Assembly: GCA_024681215.1 (NCBI GenBank)
Contig: JAILBG010000022.1
Coordinates: forward strand, 1 to 44,690
DNA: 44,690 nt
Reading direction: 5' to 3'
DNA from: RUG563 sp024681215
GTDB lineage: Bacteria > Bacillota > Clostridia > Christensenellales > Aristaeellaceae
The translations under genes and the position numbers were made by a program. A model generated the notes under the pieces. It worked only from the letters and a program-made list of their open reading frames with translations, ran no database searches and was not told the DNA's origin. Below, piece after piece: positions 38,824-44,690 of the stretch. The stretch's first letter is position 1; every line of letters starts with the position of its first letter.

Positions 38824-41800
38824 TCAGTTGCCGGCCATCTTCTTGTACTTGGCCAGGCGTTCCTTGGCGTCTTCTTCGTTCTGGGCGAAGAGCTTCTCCG
38901 CTGCGTCGGGGAACATCTTCAGCAGCGTCTGATAGCGGGTCTCGCCGCGGATGAAGTCCTGATAATTCTCGGTGGGATCCTTGCTGTCCACGGTGAGGGG
39001 CTGATCCAGCTCGGGATTGAAGCGGTACAGCGGCCAGTAGCCGGCGGCCACCGCCTTGCGGATCTCGGCCTGGGCCTTGCTCATGTTGATGCCGTGGTTG
39101 ATGCAGGGCGCGTAGGCGATGATCAGGGACGGGCCGTGATACTTCTCGGCCTCGATCATGGCCTTGATCAGCTGGGCGGGATTGGCGCTCATGGCCACGG
39201 TGGCCACGTACACGTAGCCGTAGCTCATGGCCATCATGCCCAGATCCTTCTTCTTGGTCCGCTTGCCGGCGGCGGCGAACTTCGCAACCGAGCCGGTGGG
39301 GGTGGACTTGGAGGCCTGACCGCCGGTGTTGGAGTACACTTCGGTATCCAGCACCAGGATGTTCACATCCTGATTCTGGGCCAGCACGTGGTCCACGCCG
39401 CCGTAGCCGATGTCATAGGCCCAGCCGTCGCCGCCGAAGATCCAGATGGACTTCTTGGTCAGCAGGTCTTTGTTGTTCAGGATGTATTCCCGGCGTTCGC
39501 AGCCCTGCTTGTCCTTGCGGGCTTCCAGGGCGGCCACCAGCTTGTCGCCGGCGGCGCGGGAGCCTTCCGCGTCGTCCTTGTTGGCCAGCCATTCCTTGGC
39601 GGCGGCCACAACGGCCTCGTCCTTGCCCACTTCGGTGACCTCGGTGATCACTTCAGCCAGCTTGGCCCGGCGCTGGGCGGTGGCCAGGTTCATGCCGAAG
39701 CCGAACTCGGCGTTGTCCTCGAACAGGCTGTTGGCCCAGGCGGGGCCGTGGCCCTTTTCGTTCACGGTGTAGGGGCAGGTGGGGGCGGAGCCGCCGTAGA
39801 TGGAGGAGCAGCCCGTGGCGTTGGCCACGATCATCCGATCGCCGAAGAGCTGGGTGACCAGCTTGACGTAGGGTGTCTCGCCGCAGCCCGCGCAGGCGCC
39901 GGAGAATTCAAACAGCGGCTGCAGGAACTGGCTGCCCTTCACGGTGGCGGGGTTGATCTTCACGTCGGGCTTGGGCAGCTTCATGGCGAACTCCCAGTTC
40001 TTTTCTTCCTTGCGCTGGGAATCCAGGGGCTGCATTTCCAGGGCCTTCGTCTTGGCGGGGCACACTTCCACGCAGTTGCCGCAGCCGGTGCAGTCCAGGG
40101 GGCTGACCTGCATGCGGTATTCATAGCCGGCCAGCTCCTTGCCGATGGTCTTGGGGGCCACGACAAAGTCCTTGGGCTTCTTGGCGCCTTCCTTCACCAG
40201 CACCGGACGGATGCAGGCGTGGGGGCACACCAGGGAGCACTGGCCGCACTGGATGCAGTTTTCGGGGATCCAGGCGGGCACCTTCACGGCGATGCCGCGC
40301 TTCTCGTACTTGGTGGTGCCGGTCTCCACGAAGCCGCGGGGATCGAACGCGCTGACGGGCAGCTGATCGCCTTCCTGGGCCAGGATGGGCCGGATGAGGG
40401 TGTCGAAGTATTCGCTGGCTTCGATCTTCACGGGCTCGGCGCCGGTCTTGGCGTTCAGCCATTCAGCGGGCACATTGACTTCCTTCAGGCCGGAGATGGC
40501 GATGTCGATGGCGTCCCAGTTCTTCTGCACCACCGCGTCGCCCTTCTTGCCGTAGGTCTTCTTGGCGTAGGCCTTCATGTACTTGTCGGCATCCTCGTAG
40601 GGGATGATGTTGGCCAGCTTGAAGAACGCCGCCTGCATGATGGTGTTGATGCGGCCGCCCATGCCCACCTTCGCGGCCAGCTCGATGGCGTTGATGGTGT
40701 AGAATTTCGCTTTCTTCTGGGCCAGCAGCTGCTTCATCTTCACGGGCAGGTGCTTATCCATGTCCTTGGGCTCCCACTGGGAGTTGAGCAGGAAGGTGCC
40801 GCCGTCCTTGAGGGAGGAAACCATGTCGTACATGGTGACGTAGGCGGGGTTATGGCAGGCGATGAAGTCCGCCGCGTCGATCAGGTAGGTGCTGCGGATG
40901 GGCACGTCGCCGAAGCGCAGGTGGGAAACCGTCAGGCCGCCGGACTTTTTGGAGTCGTAGGCGAAGTACGCCTGGGCGAACTTGTCGGTATGGTCGCCGA
41001 TGATCTTGATGGAGTTCTTGTTGGCGCCCACGGTGCCGTCGGAGCCCAGGCCGTAGAACTTGCAGCTGACGGTGCCCTTGGGGGCCACGTTGAACTGCTT
41101 GCCCAGCTTCAGGCTGGTCTTGGTTACGTCGTCGTTGATGCCCACGGTGAAGTGGTTCTTGGGCGCGGCCTTGCCCAGGTTGTCATACACGGCCTTGACC
41201 ATGGTGGGGTTGAATTCCTTGCTGCCCAGGCCGTAGCGGCCGCCCACGACCTCGATGTCCTTGCGGCCGTTCTCGGCCAGCACGGCGCACACGTCCTCGT
41301 AGAGCGGTTCGCCCAGGGAGCCGGGCTCCTTGGTGCGGTCCAGCACGGCGATCTTCTTGCAGCTCGCGGGCACCGCGGCCAGGAAGTGCTTGGCGGAGAA
41401 GGGGCGGTACAGATGCACCTTCACCACGCCCACCTTCTTGCCCTTCTTGAGCAGGGCGTCCACGGTCTCGTGGATGGCTTCGCAGCCGGAGCCCATCGCC
41501 ACGATGACTTCCTCGGCGTCGGGGGCGCCGTAGTAGTCGAACAGCTTGTAATTGCGGCCCGTCAGCTTGCCCACCTTCTTCATGTAGGCTTCCACGATGG
41601 CGGGGACCGCTTCGTAATACTTGTTGGCCGCTTCGCGGTTCTGGAAGTAGATATCCGGGTTCTGGGCGGTGCCGGCCTGATGGGGATGTTCGGGGTTCAG
41701 GGCGCGGGCGCGGAACTCGGCGATCTTGTCCCAGTCCACCAGCTTGGCGATCTCGCTGTATTCGGCGGCGTCGATCTTCTGGATCTCATGGCTGGTGCGG

Positions 41801-42318
41801 AAGCCGTCGAAGAAGTGCAGGAAGGGAACGGAGCCCTTGATGGCGCTCAGATGGGCCACCAGCGCCATGTCGTGGGCTTCCTGGACGGAGCCGGACGCCA
41901 GCATGGCAAAGCCCGTCTGCCGGCAGGCCATCACGTCGCTGTGGTCGCCGAAGATGGAAAGCGCGTGGGCGGCCAGGGCGCGGGCGGACACGTGGAACAC
42001 GCCGGGCAGCAATTCGTCGCTGATCTTGTACATGTTGGGGATCATCAGCAGCAGGCCCTGGGAAGCGGTATAGGTGGTGGTCAGGGCGCCGGCGGCCAGA
42101 GAGCCGTGCACCGCGCCGGCGGCGCCGGCTTCGGACTGCATCTCGGCCACGTGCACCGTCTGGCCGAACAGGTTCTTGCGCCCCTGCGCAGCCCATTCGT
42201 CCACATACTCCGCCATGGTGGAGGACGGCGTGATGGGGTAGATGGCGGCGACGTCGCTGAACGCATACGCGACGTGGCTGACGGCCCCATTGCCGTCAAT
42301 GGTCAGTTTTGTTGCCAT
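38824..42318 (-). CDS. nifJ: Pyruvate:ferredoxin (flavodoxin) oxidoreductase
   Basis: A 1164-residue single-chain enzyme. In order: the N-terminal pyrimidine-binding domain (AIYPITPSSTMAEYVDEWA), the middle domains with GSGCEAIHETVDAL and RFGDVPIRSTYLI, a ferredoxin module with two [4Fe-4S] motifs (CIQCGQCSLVCPHACI and CTGCGNCVEVCPAKT), and the C-terminal TPP domain with CAGCGETPY, GDGWAYDIGYGGVDH and the last cluster cysteines. It converts pyruvate and CoA to acetyl-CoA and CO2 with reduction of ferredoxin, the central fermentation step. ATG 42318 follows GAAGGAGG. It stands alone under a strong promoter with an embedded inverted repeat. Codon use is strongly biased, consistent with high expression. 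Confidence 0.97.
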   Translation of the reverse strand: MATKLTIDGNGAVSHVAYAFSDVAAIYPITPSSTMAEYVDEWAAQGRKNLFGQTVHVAEMQSEAGAAGAVHGSLAAGALTTTYTASQGLLLMIPNMYKISDELLPGVFHVSARALAAHALSIFGDHSDVMACRQTGFAMLASGSVQEAHDMALVAHLSAIKGSVPFLHFFDGFRTSHEIQKIDAAEYSEIAKLVDWDKIAEFRARALNPEHPHQAGTAQNPDIYFQNREAANKYYEAVPAIVEAYMKKVGKLTGRNYKLFDYYGAPDAEEVIVAMGSGCEAIHETVDALLKKGKKVGVVKVHLYRPFSAKHFLAAVPASCKKIAVLDRTKEPGSLGEPLYEDVCAVLAENGRKDIEVVGGRYGLGSKEFNPTMVKAVYDNLGKAAPKNHFTVGINDDVTKTSLKLGKQFNVAPKGTVSCKFYGLGSDGTVGANKNSIKIIGDHTDKFAQAYFAYDSKKSGGLTVSHLRFGDVPIRSTYLIDAADFIACHNPAYVTMYDMVSSLKDGGTFLLNSQWEPKDMDKHLPVKMKQLLAQKKAKFYTINAIELAAKVGMGGRINTIMQAAFFKLANIIPYEDADKYMKAYAKKTYGKKGDAVVQKNWDAIDIAISGLKEVNVPAEWLNAKTGAEPVKIEASEYFDTLIRPILAQEGDQLPVSAFDPRGFVETGTTKYEKRGIAVKVPAWIPENCIQCGQCSLVCPHACIRPVLVKEGAKKPKDFVVAPKTIGKELAGYEYRMQVSPLDCTGCGNCVEVCPAKTKALEMQPLDSQRKEEKNWEFAMKLPKPDVKINPATVKGSQFLQPLFEFSGACAGCGETPYVKLVTQLFGDRMIVANATGCSSIYGGSAPTCPYTVNEKGHGPAWANSLFEDNAEFGFGMNLATAQRRAKLAEVITEVTEVGKDEAVVAAAKEWLANKDDAEGSRAAGDKLVAALEARKDKQGCERREYILNNKDLLTKKSIWIFGGDGWAYDIGYGGVDHVLAQNQDVNILVLDTEVYSNTGGQASKSTPTGSVAKFAAAGKRTKKKDLGMMAMSYGYVYVATVAMSANPAQLIKAMIEAEKYHGPSLIIAYAPCINHGINMSKAQAEIRKAVAAGYWPLYRFNPELDQPLTVDSKDPTENYQDFIRGETRYQTLLKMFPDAAEKLFAQNEEDAKERLAKYKKMAGN

Positions 42319-42385
42319 GGGGTTAGCCTCCTTCGAATTTATGGCGGTGAAGCCGGAAGCCTCGCCGCTTCTTTTCCAATTCCAC

Positions 42386-42415
42386 ATTATACGGCTTTTT
42401 CGCCGTATCTGTCAA
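42386..42415 (-). promoter_or_regulatory. nifJ promoter with inverted-repeat operator candidate
   Basis: Minus-strand TTGACA (42410-42415), 18-bp spacer, perfect TATAAT (42386-42391). Between and partly overlapping the -10 is an inverted repeat ATACGGC/GCCGTAT (42389-42395 and 42402-42408) around six bases. This is where a repressor would block RNA polymerase. Confidence 0.8.
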
Positions 42416-42449
42416 GCAAACGGCGGGAAAAATCAGCGCCGCGGCAGGA

Positions 42450-43583
42450 TCACGGCTCATTGGGAGAGCTGGCCGCGACAATCGTCGAAACCAGCGGCGT
42501 CAGCGCCGCCACGGCTTCGTCCCGGCTCCTGAAGCGGACGCGGTCCCTGCCGCAGGAGTTCAGGGAGATCGTAAGATACGCGGGCTCGTTTTTTTTGCTG
42601 CCGCCGGTGCGGTGAAGCAGGCGACCCGCGGTGATCAGGGTGGTTTCCTGGCTGTCCGAAAAATCGCTCATGCAGACGGCCCAGGTATTCCCGTCGCCCA
42701 GATCCGCTTCAAAGGCGTCCGGGGAGCCGTCCTCAAGCTTTTTGATCGCGCCAAGCGCAAACGAAGTGATGGTGATTTCCAGGTCAAAGCCGCTTTCGTC
42801 GGAAAAGTATACGTATCCCTTCACTTTGTTGTGCCTGACGGAGTAGGGGTACATCCGCCCCGTCATCGGGTTCCCTTCCGCGTCGGCGATGGTGAATTCC
42901 GGGAAATCCATGGTGACGCGGAAATTGCAGTTGTCCCCGTCCAGCATGCTGATTCCCGCAAATTTTCCCGTGCTCCACCAATCTTTGGCGGTGGACTGGC
43001 CATACGTGACCGCGGCTTCCACCCGGTCCATTTCCGCAAGGATCCCATCCTTGAGCACCTGCTTCATCTGCTCATCCGGGTAGGCGTCCCAGTCCACCAC
43101 CCGATAGGTGATCTTCAGCGTCGCGTTCACATCGTTCAGATAAAGGAATCCCACGCTGTGGGCGCCCTTCATGTTGATGTACGCGCCTTTGAGCGTGGTA
43201 TTGAGCAGCGCGATCCTGTGGCTGGGCGCGTCGTCCATGGCTTCGCGGACGGTGGTTCTCCTCAGCAGGGTATATTCGTAGGTGATTTTGCAGTCCCGGT
43301 TCCGGGCATCCAAAAGCAGCGCAGATTCGTGGGTGATCTCATCGGGGACCGCGTATTCCGGCAGCGGGATGCACACCGTGTTGATGCCCGCGGCAAGCGT
43401 ATCCACATAGGAAGGATCAACGCTCACCAGCCGGATCTCCGGGTATACCTCCGCGTCGATCATGGTGCCGTCGACAAAGCAGTGGTCGTTGACCTGACGG
43501 ATGTAAACCCCGTCCTCGGCGCAGACGCAAGCGCAGCCCGTCAGCATCAGCGCGGCAAGAAGAATGAGAGCAAACCGTTTCAT
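42450..43583 (-). CDS. Lipoprotein of unknown function
   Basis: A 377-residue exported protein with an N-terminal signal peptide ending in a lipobox, LTGC (lipid-modified Cys near residue 17). The mature part is beta-rich without repeats I can recognise; notable stretches are SALLLDARNRDCKITYEYTL, GAYINMKGAHSVGFLYLND and VKGYVYFSDESGFDLEITI. There is no known enzyme motif. ATG 43583 follows GGGAGGGG. It is monocistronic; it ends about 130 bases upstream of nifJ, and no clear terminator is visible between them. Confidence 0.72.
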   Translation of the reverse strand: MKRFALILLAALMLTGCACVCAEDGVYIRQVNDHCFVDGTMIDAEVYPEIRLVSVDPSYVDTLAAGINTVCIPLPEYAVPDEITHESALLLDARNRDCKITYEYTLLRRTTVREAMDDAPSHRIALLNTTLKGAYINMKGAHSVGFLYLNDVNATLKITYRVVDWDAYPDEQMKQVLKDGILAEMDRVEAAVTYGQSTAKDWWSTGKFAGISMLDGDNCNFRVTMDFPEFTIADAEGNPMTGRMYPYSVRHNKVKGYVYFSDESGFDLEITITSFALGAIKKLEDGSPDAFEADLGDGNTWAVCMSDFSDSQETTLITAGRLLHRTGGSKKNEPAYLTISLNSCGRDRVRFRSRDEAVAALTPLVSTIVAASSPNEP

Positions 43584-43668
43584 TGCAGCAACCCCTCCCG
43601 TTTCTGTGATTCCATTTTCCCGGAGCCCCGCCTTCCGTGCCGCGGGGGCCCGTTTTTCATACGATTTT

Positions 43669-43697
43669 GTTATAGCATACCGCCCTCCGGTTGTCAA
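43669..43697 (-). promoter_or_regulatory. Promoter of the unknown lipoprotein gene
   Basis: Minus-strand TTGACA (43692-43697), 17-bp spacer, extended -10 TGCTATAAC (core 43669-43674). The rest of the 333-bp divergent gap (43584-43916) holds this promoter, an AT-rich stretch (43760-43860) and the response-regulator promoter. Confidence 0.75.
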
Positions 43698-43829
43698 GGA
43701 GCCGCGGCCCCGCCGCACGTTTCCTCCGGCGCCGGGAGAAAAACCGGGACGAAAGGCCGGCAATATTACATTTTTTTCGGGGTTATTGAAAAAATTCTTC
43801 AAAAATGTGTAGAAATTATTGCAATTCAC

Positions 43830-43859
43830 TTGATTTTTGGTGTCCTTTGCGTGTAAAAT
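43830..43859 (+). promoter_or_regulatory. Promoter of the response regulator gene
   Basis: TTGATT (43830-43835), 18-bp spacer, TAAAAT (43854-43859). Upstream the DNA is unusually A/T-rich for this genome, with TTATTG repeated near 43783 and 43817. Confidence 0.62.
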
Positions 43860-43916
43860 AGGGGGAGCAGGAAATGCAGATCTATTTGCCTGCGATCACA
43901 GGAAGGATGAAGCAAA

Positions 43917-44609
43917 GTGGCGAAGCGGATTCTGTTGGTGGATGACGAGCCTCTCATCTTGAAGGGGCTTCGCTTTACGTTGGAACAGGAGGGGTATGAG
44001 ATCCTCACCGCCGCGGACGGGGAAGAGGCGCTGAAGGTCTTTTTCGAGGAGCAGGTGGACCTGGTGCTGCTGGACGTGATGCTGCCCAAGCTGGACGGCA
44101 TCCAGGTGTGCCAGCGCATCCGGGAGAGCAGCAACGTGCCCATCCTGATGCTCACCGCCAAGGGCGAGGACATGGACAAGATCCTGGGCCTGGAATACGG
44201 CGCGGACGATTACATGACCAAGCCTTTCAACATCCTGGAGGTCAAGGCCAGGATCAAGACGGTGCTCAGAAGGGCGTCCCAGCCCGCCGCCAGCGAGGAA
44301 AAGAAGATCATCCGGGTGCACGATATGGAAGTGAACATCGTGAACCGGTCCGTCACCCTGGGGGGCAAGGAGATCCGCCTGACGGCCAAGGAATTTGATC
44401 TGCTGCAATTGTTTATCACCAACCGGGGCAAGGTGTTCAGCCGGGAAACCATGCTGGAAACGGTGTGGAAGTACGATTATATGGGCGACGCCCGCACCGT
44501 GGACGTGCATATCCGCCGCCTGCGGGAGAAGATCGAAAGGAATACCGCCCAGCCGGAGTTCATCTTCACCAAGTGGGGAGTGGGCTACTATTTCACCGAT
44601 AAGGATTAA
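43917..44609 (+). CDS. OmpR-family response regulator (WalR/PhoP-like)
   Basis: A 230-residue two-domain regulator. The receiver has the acidic pocket ILLVDDEP (D9, D10), the phosphorylated Asp in LVLLDVMLPKLDG (D53), the Thr of MLTAKGED and the Lys of YMTKPF. The C-terminal winged-helix (about 130-228) shows IRLTAKEFDLLQLFITNRGKV and ARTVDVHIRRLREKIE. The start is GTG 43917, with AGGAAGG upstream; MAKRILLVDDE is the usual beginning. It resembles WalR/PhoP-type regulators of cell-wall or phosphate response. A histidine kinase begins at its stop codon. Confidence 0.92.
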   Translation: MAKRILLVDDEPLILKGLRFTLEQEGYEILTAADGEEALKVFFEEQVDLVLLDVMLPKLDGIQVCQRIRESSNVPILMLTAKGEDMDKILGLEYGADDYMTKPFNILEVKARIKTVLRRASQPAASEEKKIIRVHDMEVNIVNRSVTLGGKEIRLTAKEFDLLQLFITNRGKVFSRETMLETVWKYDYMGDARTVDVHIRRLREKIERNTAQPEFIFTKWGVGYYFTDKD

Positions 44610-44690
44610 AAACCCCTTCGCCAGCATCCGCTGGCAGATATTGCTCGCCTTTCTTTTAATCGTCGGGCTGTCTTTTTATGTCATGGCAGG
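44605..44690 (+). CDS. Sensor histidine kinase, N-terminal fragment (cut by window end)
   Basis: In the frame starting 44605 the sequence reads KNPFASIRWQILLAFLLIVG then LSFYVMAG, a basic start followed by the first membrane helix of a sensor kinase. It is open to the window end. No ATG, GTG or TTG precedes it in frame near the stop of the response regulator. The triplet ATT at 44605-44607 overlaps the regulator's TAA and would give a natural-looking N-terminus; TTG 44641 is the alternative but would cut the helix. Confidence 0.7.
   Translation, partial: MKNPFASIRWQILLAFLLIVGLSFYVMA

Noticed and set aside
38806..42615. 1269-codon plus-strand open frame opposite nifJ
   Set aside because: It is a GC-rich antisense shadow of the conserved oxidoreductase, with low-complexity Gly/Leu/His content and no start signals.
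1..44690. tRNA genes, insertion sequences, prophage or defence genes
   Set aside because: I looked for cloverleaf-like ends, transposase or integrase motifs and phage gene sets and saw none; the content is housekeeping and metabolic.

Overview
The window looks like a piece of an anaerobic, spore-forming, GC-rich member of the Clostridia (Bacillota), probably an uncultured gut lineage; this is inferred from gene content, not a database match. Supporting signs are pyruvate:ferredoxin oxidoreductase, rubrerythrin, a T-box leader, Bacillota housekeeping sets (ireB-ruvX-yrzB, gerW-dacF), sporulation-type proteins (YtvI, SpoVB-like, GerW, DacF, GerM), strong AGGAGG ribosome sites and sigma-A promoters, many with an extended -10.

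The left quarter is an origin-proximal region. At the left edge a strong leftward promoter with an rRNA-type leader suggests an rRNA operon just outside the window. Next come a PRC-barrel gene, a 42-residue ORF, ytvI, ireB-ruvX-yrzB, a DUF378 gene, an MMPL exporter, recF, a polysaccharide deacetylase, rubrerythrin and dnaN. Two perfect 16-bp parS palindromes lie at 3127 and 5854. Upstream of dnaN (10985-11420) is an oriC-like array: DnaA boxes, a short GC spacer, five TAG DnaA-trios and an AT-rich stretch, in the same order relative to dnaN as in Bacillus subtilis. dnaA is absent; a PerM/AI-2E permease gene takes its place.

From 11.5 to 25 kb: the permease, a YugP-like zinc peptidase, a SpoVB-like flippase, then a tightly overlapped five-gene operon (two FAD oxidoreductases, a DUF3795-fructuronate reductase fusion, KDPG aldolase, a DUF1858-like protein) for sugar-acid or hydroxy-acid catabolism. 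After it come an unrecognised HTH protein, a BspA-like lipoprotein, a GlsB-type membrane protein, and a PII-like protein overlapping a cation:proton antiporter gene.

From 25 to 34 kb: a SurA-N-like exported protein, the KtrB-KtrA potassium uptake pair, a leftward operon (RNase PH-RdgB fusion, YfcE-like phosphodiesterase, GNAT), a second GNAT, and a large XRE-cupin-AMP-ligase fusion preceded by a complete T-box leader. That T-box is the most unexpected regulatory finding, because it implies that an acyl-CoA-synthetase-like enzyme is controlled by the charging of a tRNA.

From 34 to 44.7 kb: a sporulation and cell-envelope cluster (DUF2953, GerW, DacF, RluB), a CPT-like kinase, a gerM gene broken by a single missing G, the large pyruvate:ferredoxin oxidoreductase gene with an inverted repeat inside its promoter, a lipoprotein of unknown function, and an OmpR-type response regulator followed by the first codons of a histidine kinase. 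Interspersed double-hairpin repeats occur at 9.2-9.6 kb and 31.25-31.44 kb, and an 89-bp tandem repeat sits at the end of dnaN. I found no tRNA gene, CRISPR array, insertion sequence or prophage.
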